Below are positions 21,356 to 33,106 of a stretch of 64,000 nt of DNA, one piece after another. The notes beneath the pieces are model-generated. The model had not been told where the DNA came from. It worked only from the letters and a program-made list of their open reading frames with translations, and searched no databases. The DNA comes from Echinometra lucunter. Taxonomy: Eukaryota; Echinodermata; Echinoidea; Camarodonta; Echinometridae. The position numbers and the translations under genes are program-made. The DNA lies in contig CM057153.1 of the NCBI GenBank assembly GCA_029962745.1, positions 13,591,241 to 13,655,240 of the forward strand, written 5' to 3'. Numbering within the stretch: the first letter of the stretch is position 1; every line of letters begins with the position of its first letter.

Positions 21356-23321
21356 AAAGGTAAATGTGAAACATGTTAAGTTGAATATAAGGGTAAACAA
21401 AATAAGTTATATTGATAAAATCACAAGTAATAAGTCTCAGATAAAAAATATAATAAAAATATTTGTAAAAAGTGAAACCGACTCCAATAAGACCTTTTGC
21501 TCATTACAGTTATACAACAACAACAAAAAAAATTATACAAAAAATAGATCTGATCTTCCAGCTCGCTTTCTTCTTACCTCATTTTCACGCATATTCATTC
21601 GGAAGAGTGCAGTCAATGAATACTTCAAAACATAAACTAAAAACCTACACTGAAAAGGCTTTAAATCTCTTCAAACGTTTATCTATTTATGACCCAACAT
21701 GCTTGTAAATCTTTGTCTCGTCGTTTTAATGTTACTTTCACGTTTTCTTTTTAAATTAATGATGTAAACCATCTTGTAATGGGATTATTTTTATGAATAA
21801 ATTTTGGATAAACTTCTTTTGATCCCACCCATTTTTTATGAATATATTGTCGTCTCGTACTGAATATCCATTTTCTTCATTTTTTTTTTCTTCTTCACGT
21901 GATAATTTTTTCCTCTCGTAGATGTTTTTGTTTTCAAATATTTTCAGTGTGTTTTTAAAATAGAAATATGGAGATAGACTTAAACTTGAACTTTGCCTTG
22001 CTTGGTCAATCGTTGTTGTTGTTGTTGTTGTTCTTTTTGGGGGGATGATCTGTTATCGGCTCGTCGTCTGTTTTGTTGGAGTGACTGGGATAATTATGGT
22101 GGTTGTTTTTAAATCCGGAACCGTCGAGCCTACCATGCGTATTTCCTAAAAATTGAATGCCCTCTTGAGGTTTTCGTTGACTTTCCTATGTTTTTTATCT
22201 TGTTTCGTTTTTTTTTTTTCACAGAAATTCTTACTTTGAAAGCAGATAATCAATTGTTAGTGAAACAACAGTGAACCGTGACAAGCCAAGAAATCGGCGG
22301 AAATCTCCTCTCCTGTATGCTGTCAAGATACATCTTGAACTCGAAGCCCTATAAAGTGAATATCGTTTAGTATGAAACAAAAATCTGCTCCCTAGCTTAG
22401 CAGCTTAAAAATTCGTTCCCTTTGATTTTACTCATAGTGTGCTTTTCCCTATTTTTATGCATTTTTAAAATAACCTTGTGGTCAATTATACGTATAATTC
22501 ATTTGCATTAAAGCCTCCCCCATTCATTCTTCAGTCAATCATTGATGATAATTTGCATGTGATTTTGCCAGTGCATTTATTTGGTATTTTGCACGTCAGT
22601 CAGTGCGTATTCATGCACTAGTAAATAAACCAGGGTGAAGCTTGAAAACTTGTCAACTTGCCAGATATGAAGGTTAAACATGCAGTACTACTGGGCCTAT
22701 AATATGCGCCGCGTAGTTGTTTATTTACGGCTGTTACATCACCACATTCACGGTTTCACCTTCACACTTGCATGGGCATGCACTTTTATGCTTTTATACT
22801 TGATTATTCTGCTAAAAAATCTCCCTGGTCTGATTCTTTTCTAAAAGACAAAATTTTGTTGTTGTTATTATTATTTACACGTCATCGACAAGGTCTCTAA
22901 ACCAAAATATTGCTCTCAAGATAATTTACTCTCAAAATGTGTAGTGGAAATCCATGCTTTCATATAGGAGTCATAATTAAGGAGCCTTCGTCTAAGAGTG
23001 GAAAATTAACTATTGAAAGATTGGAATCCGTTCTTAAAGAGCACTTCAAACCACACGATGTAATAACGAGCATGACTCCTAAAAGCGCAAAGAGAGAGAG
23101 AGAGAGAAGGATTTTTTTTAAATCCTAAAAATAGTGATTTATGACATATAATTGTATGCATGTACATATTTATATATTTCATAACATAGATACTTAAGGT
23201 GTGTGACAAAAACAGTCATTTGTGACTTATTGCCAAACAAAATCAATGAAAGAAGAAGGAAAAGATTAAGAAGATAAGATTAAAATAATATCACCAACTA
23301 AACGTAATTCTTGAGATAGAG
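21356..23321. other. Non-coding AT-rich stretch
   Basis: No gene called. Contains a (TTG)n run at about 22012-22032 and a (GA)n run at about 23090-23107. The 63-codon frame at 22937-23128 has a charged, protein-like stretch but ends in the (GA)n repeat and has no recognised domain. Confidence 0.5.
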
Positions 23322-23440
23322 ACCCCGTTTCATAAAACTTGTTTTCAATAACAAGTTGCAATAGCTGTTATAAGCTACTGATTGGCTGAATGCAAATTTG
23401 TGACAGTTGTTACTGATAACAAGTTTTATGAAACGGGGCT
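23322..23440. mobile_element. MITE, family 2 (CCCCGTTTCATAAAAC ends)
   Basis: ACCCCGTTTCATAAAACTTG at the left is mirrored by CAAGTTTTATGAAACGGGG at the right, and the centre carries GATTGGCTGAATGCAAATTT. A related full copy lies at 52951-53106. Confidence 0.9.
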
Positions 23441-24300
23441 ATAATGTTACAAACCATTAATTCTGTGATGAATCTGCTATTAACCGACAATCGTGTATAT
23501 TAGAATCCCATGTAAAAGACCATGTCACTTTTATTCCGAAATCTATAGTTCTTTTTTTTTTTAATGTAGGAGCTGTTTCTTATCAGTTTTAAATGCGTAG
23601 CTCCCAGCTACAGAAATCTGGCAAATTTTAAAACTGCCAAGTACTTTAGCTTTAACGGCTCGAAAGCCAAGTATTTTTTTCCAAGATCTTTATTTTGATT
23701 TCATTCAGTAAAAATAATGTACATGAATCATTAAGCAATATTGCAATGAATGTATATATAATGAAGCATATTATCATACATTTATAAATGAACAACAACA
23801 TCCAAACATTTCCTTTGGAAAATGTTTCGATTTCATTTTATGTGAGCAAAAGAACCGAATTTTGATAAATGATCAGTCGGTAAACACACACGCACCTACA
23901 CACCAGCACACACAAAACATTTTGATACATGGAGCAAGTGAATGGAGCAAATGAAATGAAATGAAATGAAAGTTTGCGACACGCATGTACATATTTGAAA
24001 ATTTTATAAAGAAATAGTCAATGTGGGATGAATGTGAATGGCAGTTGAGGTCGCATGTTTCTACATTCATTAAGTTAAGTAAATACAAGTTAATGCTCAA
24101 GAAAATGCATTTGTATGACCCTGGGCTGACCTCACATTTAACCACATTGGCTTTATCAAATATGCCTTCACTATTGTAATGGACACCCACGCGATGCCTA
24201 TACATAACACTACAAAGCCTTGATAATCCATCAATCCGCGTTTGATTATATGTGTCAAAAGTTCCAAAGCAGTATTATCTAATGTGTCTTGTCAAAGGGT
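23441..24300. other. Non-coding AT-rich stretch
   Basis: No gene or element end recognised apart from a short (ATGAA)n run at about 23956-23970. Confidence 0.5.
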
Positions 24301-24309
24301 TGGTTCCAC

Positions 24310-24440
24310 TTTCAGTTTAGTTTATTTCATATTTCACATACATTTAAATATTTCACATACATGTAACTCACATAGATGGAACGGAACATAAACAATAATA
24401 TAGGAAAACATCTGCAAAGCTTTTAACAAAAATGGAAAAT
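24310..24440 (-). mobile_element. Possible LINE 3' end, antisense
   Basis: TAGTTTATTTCATATTTCAC... resembles the reverse complement of AAATA-rich tails and AATAAA signals of the other LINE 3' ends in the window. No coding part is present. Confidence 0.3.
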
Positions 24441-24938
24441 AACGTACCCAGGGCGTACCGCTCTGGTACGCAGGTTGCAAGTGGCCAGAATTAGTTCGTG
24501 TTTATATGGGGTCTACGAGACATATTCCATCAGTGAGATAAGACAAACTGCTTTGTTGAAGTGAAATATGAGGGAATCTATAATAAAAAGCTAAGCTTGT
24601 AATTGTAGATTCCCTTGAGAGTTTTTAAAAAGTCTCTGACATGATTGCATGTTTATTAGAGATGATATTATAAGAAAACAATTTTTAAAATGAAGAAAAA
24701 AATGGGGAAAATAAATAAAGCGAGAGGGACAAAGTACATAACTAAGGAGCCATCGCGTATAGGTTCCCCTACGAAATCAAGCAATAACCTTCAGCTCTGC
24801 TCATTTTCACCTGACATACATGTGTACACAGTTAGGAACATTTTGACAGTATTATGTTCTCTTCATATCCGTGACATTGTTGAAACCTTAGTACTGTAGT
24901 TTTAATACTGTATTTTTGCGCTCATATGAACTGAATAT
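24441..24938. other. Non-coding stretch
   Basis: No gene recognised. GTACCGCTCTGGTACGC at about 24457 is a short hairpin. Confidence 0.45.
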
Positions 24939-25174
24939 GCGGAGTCAAATTTGACTCGGAATGGCGTCAGCTGGGAGTCAACTCTATTCCGAGTTAAAGA
25001 GACTCGGATTCCGAATTAATTTGACTCGGAATGGAGTTACTTTGGCTCGACTTTAATCGATTCTCAGTTGACGTCACGCCATTCCGAGTCAAATTATTTC
25101 GGAATCCGAGTCACTTTAACTCCTAATAGAGTTGATTCCCAGCTGACGCCATTCCTAGTCAAATATGACTCCGC
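24939..25174. mobile_element. Near-perfect palindromic MITE (236 bp), family C
   Basis: Almost the whole element folds on itself: GCGGAGTCAAATTTGACTCG, TGGCGTCAGCTGGGAGTCAA and CTCTATTCCGAGTTAAAG on the left recur inverted on the right. Repeated TGACTCGGAAT words occur on both arms. A second, diverged copy lies at 33107-33521. Confidence 0.9.
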
Positions 25175-25589
25175 ACAAATAAGAGTGGCATATTTATGCA
25201 ACATTTTGCTTCCGATCAGTTTGTTTAAATATCTTATCTCTAAAAAATAAATAAATAAATAACAATGCATACATGACATAGGTACATTTCATTATAACAT
25301 TCATTTTTAAAAAGCAATTACATCTTAGTATAAATGTCAAGCATTTTTACATTATGAGAAATGAAAAGGCCAAACTTTGTGATATTCCCAATAAATTCAA
25401 TACATGTTCATATAAAAAATATCTGTATAGTCATTTTGAAGCAGTTGGTACAATTTGGACAATGAACAGTTTTTTTTTAAACTTTATGAAAATATTTGTA
25501 CTGTTGTCTGAATTAGCAGTCGTCATAAAAACAACAGCACGTTTCAAAAGAATGCAAATGTACCCTTTCGGATGAAAATCGCATTTTTC
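25175..25589. other. Non-coding AT-rich stretch
   Basis: No gene seen. Short (AAAT)n at about 25245-25262. Confidence 0.5.
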
Positions 25590-25599
25590 ATGTCTTATA

Positions 25600-25652
<53 letters not shown>
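25590..25652. repeat. (TA)n microsatellite
   Basis: About 30 TA repeats, followed after CCCCCTCCAC by a (CT)n run at about 25669-25730. Confidence 0.97.
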
Positions 25653-25657
<5 letters not shown>

Positions 25658-25664
25658 CCCTCCA

Positions 25665-25668
<4 letters not shown>

Positions 25669-25721
<53 letters not shown>

Positions 25722-25732
25722 CCTCTCTCTCA
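25669..25732. repeat. (CT)n microsatellite
   Basis: CT dinucleotide run. Flanking frames on both strands are artefacts of this and the adjacent TA repeat. Confidence 0.97.
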
Positions 25733-25963
25733 TTCCCATTTCTTTATAGGCCTATATGTATTTGATAAAGGCTAGAAACTTGGCAAATACATGTAGGTTT
25801 CGGGGAATTAGAGCCTCGTTCTCTCTTGTGTATTCTTCCTTATACGTGACGCAATATTGAGAAGTCAGAAATATTCACAGATATTCGAGTTACATACACC
25901 AGTTTGTTTGCAATAATTTGTTGTAATCCTCCCGAGGAATATTACTCCTATATACCAATACAA

Positions 25964-26242
25964 TAAGCCAGTTCGTAGATACAATCTGAGCATGAGCAGA
26001 TAAAGGTCATTTGACCAAAAATCTAAAACCCACTGACATGAATTCTTGATAATTTGCTAATTATTGCGCACCCATGGTGCAAGCATTCTGTGGAAGCATT
26101 CTGTTCAAAAGGGAAAATAAAAGCTATTCATGAGGCACCTCAGTCACATTATTCAAGTGTGCAAAAAGGACCTCTCAATGTTTACAATATCTGTTGATAT
26201 TTGGGGGTCATTTGTGACACGAGCTAACTCCGAACTGGTCTA
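25964..26242. repeat. Dispersed repeat, family D, copy 1
   Basis: ATAAGCCAGTTCGTAGATAC at the left and CTCCGAACTGGTCTAT at the right share the inverted word CCAGTTCG. Inner words (CTGAGCA, TTCAAGTGTGCAAA, GGGGTCATTTGTGACA, GAGCTAACT) recur in order at 52580-52886. Probably a MITE. Confidence 0.6.
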
Positions 26243-28472
26243 TAGACTCCGTTGGTTTCAACTGCCTATATCAAATTCTTAGCAACTTTTCAGTGCATTT
26301 ATTATAGTAATATAAGGAACCAAATCATCAAGTTCAGTATGCATTATTCATTCATTGTATTTTTCGAATAAATAATATGATGATGATACTGATGATGATG
26401 ATGATGATGACAGTGACGATGATGATGGTGGTGAAAGTGACGCAGTTCGATACCATAAATTGCGTATTGTATGAGCAACCGGGCCGTTAAGGGTTTTAAA
26501 GAATGAAAAAATAGGCCACAAAATTACCTACTTAATTACATTCCAAAATCACTTTCAATGACTGGGTGAAGACTAGATTTTTGTGTGTTTTCATAGGTCA
26601 AACACTACCCGAAACATAAAGTTTTCGTTAAAATTGTTTTAATGTACAGACATCTAAAGCGAACCCATGCATTCAGAAAACGATGTCACTTGCTCCACAG
26701 TAGATGTATATAATCATTTGGTAAATTGAAATCGACATTCAAAACTTTTGCCTCTGACCTTTCGATGACCCTTAATCTTATGATGACCCTTAACCTACAA
26801 AAGGATCTTCAAATAATCCCACAGGAGTGGAGAATATACTCAAAGAAAGTCTCCTCTTTCCTGTAATGCCTCTAGCTGAAATCTGTTACATCACATCATG
26901 AGTTTTACTGAAGCAAAATCTTTCGTTGAAGGAGTTTATTGTTTTCTGACAACATTCGACCATTGTTTTTTAGACGATTTTCTTTAGCGTATACCTCTGA
27001 CCCTTTGGTGACCTTAGAGAGTATACTGGTCTTGAACTTAAATCGTTAAATTCAAGTATATGCATAATGAAGGTTATGACAAGGGTAAAAGTTTAAGCTC
27101 ATTATTTTCAAACCACAAAGCTTCCATTATGTTTGCTGGAAAGTGAAGATGTTCAAAAGCTAAACTAAGAGGATTACCGAGCATTTTTTAATTCGTATAC
27201 TGCAACGGTAGATCAGGGTCCTGGTTATATAATAGCCCCCACACAACGGGCCTTCCGGGCTGGATCCATCATGCTCTTGCATGTCTTTCCTCATCGCTGT
27301 GAATGGGTTGCTGTGCACCGGTATTCATTTACAGAGTTTCAGGAGTGATTTAAAAAACACTATAAGACTGAAAAAAGGTCTTTGAGTTCTTTGGTAGATC
27401 ACCCAGTTTAATCCGATTTAAAAGCGCCTCACGTAGAAAAAAAGAATAGAATGAAGCACAATGAGGTCAAATGGTAATGAGCACGGCTTAACTGTAGACG
27501 GTTACGCTAATCCATTAGGAATAAGCAGACACCCGTTCGGTAACATTTTTAAAGTATGCAAGTATAGAAAGCATTTCCTTATAATTTCCTCAGGCTCTAT
27601 CATTCAAGATATATATATAAATATTTTACATTCAAATGACCGGCAGGACTTTTTTTTTTCATATTATTAGATATTTTCGGATCAAGTTGGTGCACATAAT
27701 GTCTTAATTCATTATGCCCCCTTGGAAAAATTGGTAGTATATATGACCTTTCTTTTCGTTGTTGCTTGTCGCACATTTTCCCTTCACGTACCAGACTCCT
27801 TTTCAAATAAACCTGATTCTTCTAATAATTATCACAGTCATTTGCAAAAAGTTTCAGACCACCGGGAGTTTTGTTGATTTTTCGGCCATTTGGCCTGCTT
27901 CACATTGGTTAAGTAAAAGTATTTAACACCGCTTCACCGTCATATTAGTGCCATGATTCCATTTGAATGAAAACTTTTCTCTGTTTTTTTGTTTGTTTGT
28001 TTTTTGTTTTTTGTCCTTTGGGGGAAGGAGGAGGGGGTAAATGACAAGTATTGACAAGTATTTTCTGACATTCTTGGGTGCTTTTGACGGAACATGGCAA
28101 AGAACTGCGAAAGGGTCCAAAAGCTCACCTAATAAATCAAAACTCTGAAAGTGAAGCTACGCGTATCCTGGGTGGATCTGGTTGAATCTGTCTTATTCAG
28201 CTGGAAAATATCCACGAAAAACTTCCTGCTGGACACTATTATCGGTAAAATATCTTTTAAGGAGAATCCCAGGAGACGGAAGAGGAAGATGCCTTTTTAA
28301 TGCACGAGCGCGTGTAGTAAAATAATTGATCTGGTATTCTGATCTTGGGATTTGTACGAAACTCAGGAAGGCATCATTAATCAATAGACTCAGTTTCGTA
28401 ATCCATGCTTAATCCCAATGACTGTATAGTATTCTACTGTTTTCGTGCCTGCAAAATCCTTCAAGGTCTGCT
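26243..28472. other. Non-coding stretch, no gene recognised
   Basis: Contains a (GAT)n tract at about 26375-26433. Scattered TGACCTTTCGATGACCC and GACCCTTTGGTGACCTT words (26755-26800, 26998-27015) look like decayed inverse relatives of the AGGTCA repeats of the Helitron-like element. Short frames at 27461, 27923 and 28193 lack domains. Confidence 0.5.
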
Positions 28473-28476
28473 TTAA

Positions 28477-28989
28477 AGCGGTGATGCTAGTCATTTCAAT
28501 AAAAAGAATCAAACATTCCATTTTTCATTTTTATGCAAACGTTCTTGAACAGTTGATATGAATATTCAACGAATGAGTCGGTGATGTCATATACTCACTA
28601 TTCTCCATAATCTATACAAAAATTTCAGAAAATTTTCATTCTTTTCACTAAAACTGAAAAGTCATCCATCATGTCTACTCATATTAGACTAAATACCATT
28701 TTGTAAGTATGTTATAGAAGTATTTAGGACAAATTTTACATTTTTATAGGTAAAATACGATTTTTTTGTCATTTCTGTATGGAAAATTGTGAGTATATGA
28801 CATCATCAACTCACTCACTGAATATTCATATCGACTGTTCAAGAACTGTTTTGCGAAAAACAGTAAAAATTCTAAAATTCATAACTTCCTTATCTTGCAT
28901 ACAATTTTTATCAAATTTTCACCGTTTTGTTTGGATTTTTAAAAATCATTTTTATTGAAATGAAATTCATCTTGCTGTGGACTTCGCCT
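28477..28989. mobile_element. TTAA-flanked MITE (513 bp)
   Basis: Flanked by TTAA at 28473-28476 and 28990-28993. The outer ends are AGCGGTGATG... and ...GTGGACTTCGCCT. Strongly conserved inner arms: GTTCTTGAACAGTTGATATG and GTCATATACTCAC near 28541-28610 are inverted at about 28785-28852. TTAA target sites point to the piggyBac or Kolobok superfamilies. No transposase is encoded. Confidence 0.8.
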
Positions 28990-28993
28990 TTAA

Positions 28994-29114
28994 GAGAGGG
29001 GGGGGGGGGAGTCTCTGCTCTCCAGAGGCGGATGAGACTATATTTTTGTTTGGGAGTTCCATGTGACTAGCCCTCTCCATCAACCGGTCTTTTTTCTTTC
29101 TTTTTTTTTTTTTA
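28994..29114. other. G-run and poly(T) spacer
   Basis: A G-run at about 29000-29010 and a T-rich run at 29089-29114. No gene. Confidence 0.5.
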
Positions 29115-29260
29115 GATTTCTTTTATTTCTTCCATTTTTCAAAACAATGTCTTCACAAGTAATCAAGGTAACAAACATAAATAAGTTTATTTACATGCAC
29201 GAATCATTATATTTGCACAATCATTACATTTTGTACAATGAAATAAAAGGAACATGTTGA
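29115..29260 (-). mobile_element. Possible poly(A)-tailed LINE 3' end, antisense
   Basis: A T-rich run at the left (the inverse of a poly(A) tail) is followed by AAACATAAATAAGTTTATTT, like the other antisense LINE ends. Not assignable to a family. Confidence 0.35.
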
Positions 29261-29559
29261 TTTATGTAGCATATTGAACAGAATAATGATTAAGTTATTT
29301 GAGTTTGTAAGTACTTATAATAGTTGACCTGGTAATTTAACAGAAAATCTGTTGTGGGTTGAATTTTTGTAGTTTTTATTCCGGGCAAGTAAATTTTGGC
29401 ATATTTTATCCACACTTTTACTTTTATCTAGATTATTATTGGGGGGGGGGGATACTTCCATTTTTCATAAACTCATTTAGCTTTTGTTTCCTTTCAATGC
29501 TGGTTGCAAACCACTATTTTTAGTCTCATTCCCCACTTTCCTATTTTTACCAAATATTG

Positions 29560-29720
29560 TTTTATCTTGTTTCATGTACTGATTTATGTTTATTTTGTTT
29601 GTCATGATTGTTATCTTGTATATATTTCTTTACAGGGCCCCCTGGAAAACAGTACTTGATTACTGACGGGACCACCCTGTATAAATAAAACGAAATAAAT
29701 AAATTAATGAATAAACTATA
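29560..29720 (+). mobile_element. CR1/L2-like LINE 3' end
   Basis: TTTACAGGGCCCCCTGGAAA, CAGTACTTGATTACTG, GGGACCACCCTGTATAAATA and an AAATA-type tail. This order (GGGC..CCTGGAAAACAGT stem, GGGACCACCCTG, ATAAATAAA tail) is the common 3' end of CR1/L2-clade elements in marine invertebrates, as I remember them. 5'-truncated with no ORF2 part. Confidence 0.6.
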
Positions 29721-29740
29721 ATATATTATATTAACAAATA

Positions 29741-30620
29741 AGTCGAACATAACATTTTACACGCACGATCATATGCGTATTATTGAATGGAAGTTTATAT
29801 AAAAATGTTTTTTAAAAAGAAAAAAAAAGAGAAAGGAAGGAAAAGGAGAGTGAAAGAAAGAAATAAAGACATAAAGAAAAAAATCCGCTAACCCCTCCCC
29901 CTCCCCCATAAAAAAAAAGGAAAAGGTCTTCAGTCATTAATCAACTGAGTCAAGCCAAAATATCGAAAACTCCCCTCGCTCCTCCAGCTCGATCTAACGG
30001 TTAGTCCGTCCCTCCGGCCTTCCCCGCAAGGACCGTGCACATATCTTTGCTGTACCTCATTTTCTTGTTCAAAGACCATGACTAAAAGGCGTGGGTCCAG
30101 ACAAAGACATTTCTTTGGGCTCGTCGTAGGACCGTGAAACAACTTGTCATGCTTGTTAGACCATTATTCTCTCTGGTCATGCCGGTGGTCTCTTATGCGA
30201 CCCACTTTTGTAACCTTTTTGTTTGTTTGTTTGGGGGTATTTATCCCAGACTAAGCTCGTTCTGAAGGTCATCAAAAGTTCAGCAATATAGCATATATTT
30301 CTTGGACATTATCCTGTTTTGCTGCCTTTGATACTCTAAAAAATCTTAATGAGATGATTTATCACATAAGTCCATTTGAATGTAATATTTTCAGACACAA
30401 AATATATGCCAAATTAGGCACTTCCGCTATCAGTATTCTTTTAAGCTGTTACCAGAGATGATCTCCTTTTAACAGTTTTTAATGACTAAACTTTGTAATT
30501 TTTTTTTATTATTATAATAAATAAATATTTTTAAATCAGTAGAAACTTGAGGGCAATAAATGCATTATAAAACTAAAGAATTCTCGTAATTCGCGTCATA
30601 TTCTCAGAAAATATGATCTT
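29741..30620. other. Non-coding stretch
   Basis: No gene recognised. Purine-rich at 29810-29880. The segment from about 30580 to 30620, continued after the element at 30985-31075, is a paralogue of 32144-32277. Confidence 0.5.
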
Positions 30621-30976
30621 CATTGGCGTAAATCTCGGAGGATGGGGGAATATATCCCCCTCCCAATTTTTTTTAAGGAAGAATGATATTTTAATTTATC
30701 AGTAAGTAAAATTTTTGATAATCTGTCATAAACGACCATCATATTTCAGAATTTCTATTTGAAAATGCGATTAAATACCAGAAAAGTAGTTATTTTTGGC
30801 TCGCTTCGCTTCGCTTCGCTTCGCTTCGCTCGCTCGCAAAAATAAGAATTAAAATGTGTGTAACGGGGTCTGTGCGGGCGGGTGAGGGTGTGTGTTTATA
30901 CTTATACTTTAAAAAAAATCAGCAAAAAAGTCGATCATCCCCCCCCCCTCCTCCTCAAAGTGGATTTACGCCGATG
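30621..30976. mobile_element. hAT-like element, family B, copy 2 (356 bp)
   Basis: Ends CATTGGCGTAAATC and GATTTACGCCGATG match those of 12953-13489 in inverse orientation. The 8-bp TSD ATGATCTT is at 30613-30620 and 30977-30984. Paralogous sequence at about 32184-32200 (GCATGATCTTCATAACTC) preserves the empty site. Contains a (CGCTT)n run at about 30800-30833. Confidence 0.93.
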
Positions 30977-31059
30977 ATGATCTTCATAATTCTCATCATA
31001 ATAAGAAGTAAATTCCTTATACATGTGGTCATCATCATCTCATGTATATATTGTTGCTA

Positions 31060-31294
31060 ATAATGCAGGTCTACGTGTTAAATGGTTAAATGGTTGGTTA
31101 ATTTACCTGACTGCTAAGGAAGCATGTGTATGCTTGTTAGTAAGTAACCAGAGGACCGACGGCTTTAAGTCCCCCCCGAAGGACTTGGTAATGAGGATTA
31201 ATACCTTAACAAATGGCATTAGCGCATCCATTTGGTTTCGAACCCGGGTACTCCCGGTTACGAGACCACTGCTCTACCACTGAGCCACAGCGCC
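31060..31294 (-). mobile_element. tRNA-derived SINE, family E
   Basis: On the minus strand the head starts GGCGCTGTGGCTCAGTGGTA with box A GTGGCTCAGTGG and box B GGGTTCGAAACC. The anticodon position reads CGT, resembling tRNA-Thr, but the anticodon stem and acceptor stem do not pair well. The body contains AGTCCTTCGG and CCGTCGGTCCTCTGG, like a conserved central domain of invertebrate SINEs. The tail is (TTAACCA)n. It is read as a SINE, not a tRNA gene. Confidence 0.75.
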
Positions 31295-31440
31295 TCCTTC
31301 ATGTCGCCCCTTGAATTTGTAAACCAACAAAATAAATGAATGAATAAATAAATAAACAATAATAGCGATAATAATAATAGTACGGCCTCTCTTCTATAAC
31401 TTAAAAAACAACAACAACATATTATACATAGAGAGAGTGA

Positions 31441-31443
31441 GAT

Positions 31444-31494
<51 letters not shown>
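31441..31494. repeat. (GA)n microsatellite
   Basis: Continuous GA run of about 25 repeats. Confidence 0.97.
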
Positions 31495-31496
<2 letters not shown>

Positions 31497-32143
31497 GCGG
31501 CTTAAAGGCATTGGCTAACTTTGTGAGTAGCTGATTTAAAAAATTTTCAAACTAAGATGAAACATGTGTATGAGTAGGCCTACTTGTATTTGTACTAAAA
31601 AAACCCTGAAACCAACCATAATTTGGAATGAAAAAAGTGTAAGTTAGACGCAAACGGCGATTTTATTATCCTTCGTCTCATGAGACAATCACGAAGAGGA
31701 CCACTTTGCTTGAATTTGAAAATGCCGTTATGTGCCTCCCGCCGCGTGATTCGCCAATACACACAGTACGGTAAGGTGAGTCATACGCGCATGCGCACTC
31801 CTTATGTCTATTCTGTGCAACGACCCTCGTATAGTTTTCAAACATTGGTTCACATTTTTTATATTTAAAAAAAACTTCCTGTGGATATTATACTCTGAAA
31901 CTTTCAGACTGGTATTTTTACACTATAACCCTTATGTTTATCCCATTTTCGAGTAAAATGCGATTAAATACCAAAACAAGATTTTTTAAAATCATAACAA
32001 TGTTAACCAATGTTTTTAATGTCGGGCTCGGACTATGGAAGTGGAGGGGTAACCTTTGTCCATCCAAATAAAAGGCGCACCAGCATACCCATGCAGGCTG
32101 CTTTCATTGTCCGATCACGATGTTCCGCTGCCCTGGAGTACGA
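31495..32143. other. Non-coding stretch with NRF1-like motif
   Basis: No gene recognised. CGCGCATGCGCA at 31786-31797 matches the palindromic NRF1 consensus. It is a single motif without further promoter evidence. Confidence 0.5.
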
Positions 32144-32277
32144 ATCTCACAGCTTGCGTCATATTCTTAACAAAATGCATGATCTTCATAACTCTCACCA
32201 GATTCTCAATAAATTCATCATTATGTAGTTCTTATTATCCCATGTTAATTCTTGCTACCAATTTGCAGGTCTGCATG
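32144..32277. repeat. Paralogue of hAT copy 2 flanks (empty site)
   Basis: GCGTCATATTCT ... GATCTTCATAACTCTCA ... TTGCAGGTCTGCATGTG matches 30585-30620 joined to 30985-31075 in order, without the intervening element. Confidence 0.8.
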
Positions 32278-32498
32278 TGGCCATCCTTGAATTTCACAAT
32301 CTACATACAGCCATATCTCGTTAAAGGGGCTCCCAATGCTGAAACAATGTTAGTTCATTTAAAAGAGCATGATTTTATTAGCAGAAAATCATCTGCCTAA
32401 ATTTGTTTTTTTTTTATAGTCGTGTTGCCAAGGAAACCCCAAATGTGGTAAGATTTCAGGATATTTTTGACCCCTCAGCTGTGACCCAGTTTCAACTG

Positions 32499-32539
32499 GG
32501 TACGCACTTTGACGTCAAAATGACGTCAAAGTGGGTACC
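32499..32539. promoter_or_regulatory. Palindrome with two CRE octamers
   Basis: A 41-bp near-perfect palindrome centred on AAA holds TGACGTCA at 32510-32517 and 32521-32528. TGACGTCA is the full CREB/ATF consensus. A third related half (TTTTACGTCAT) lies near 32637. Could be regulatory or the centre of a MITE. Confidence 0.45.
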
Positions 32540-32766
32540 TTGTCGCGCAATTCTAGCAAAATGGGCGCAAGGTATAATACATATTGAACAGTCTAGCGCG
32601 CAGCACAACTGTAATGCGCGAAGCTGGGTACCCACTTTTACGTCATACCTCATACTCAAATTTTTTGGTCAACTCTTAACTTTTTATGAGAAAATTGGCC
32701 AAAATGTATTGATTTCGATTGAAAATCATCATATTTTTAATGTTATTCTTCTTAGAATTCTATTCT

Positions 32767-32771
32767 CGATC

Positions 32772-32805
<34 letters not shown>
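32767..32805. repeat. (TA)n(CA)n microsatellite
   Basis: TA repeats followed by CACACACA. Short. Confidence 0.9.
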
Positions 32806-33106
32806 CACTGTGTAATCACTTTAATGACACGTTACCCAGGATAAATAGCTCCGGGTAGCTAGGCCGGACAATTCGACAGCGGGCCCATACCCGCAGGTTG
32901 GCAACGTTGGGGTAAATGTTACTGGGAACTTTTCTTCACAATTTGTCTGAGGGGGTTGTCCCAGATGAAGTTATCCAAAAGGAAAATTTTCCGGGATGGG
33001 GATATTTCTGGGGAGAGCACTGTTTTTTTTGGGGGGGGAGGTATTCGTTCCCTTGCACCTTTCACGCTTTGGGAATTCGTCCATCATACAACGCGTACAA
33101 GGTAGG

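Noticed and set aside
22937..23128. 63-codon frame with a plausible charged segment
   Set aside because: Enters a (GA)n repeat before its stop; no acceptor, domain or paralogue supports it.
31223..31294. Functional tRNA-Thr (CGT) gene on the minus strand
   Set aside because: Anticodon and acceptor stems are mismatched and a SINE body with tail follows.
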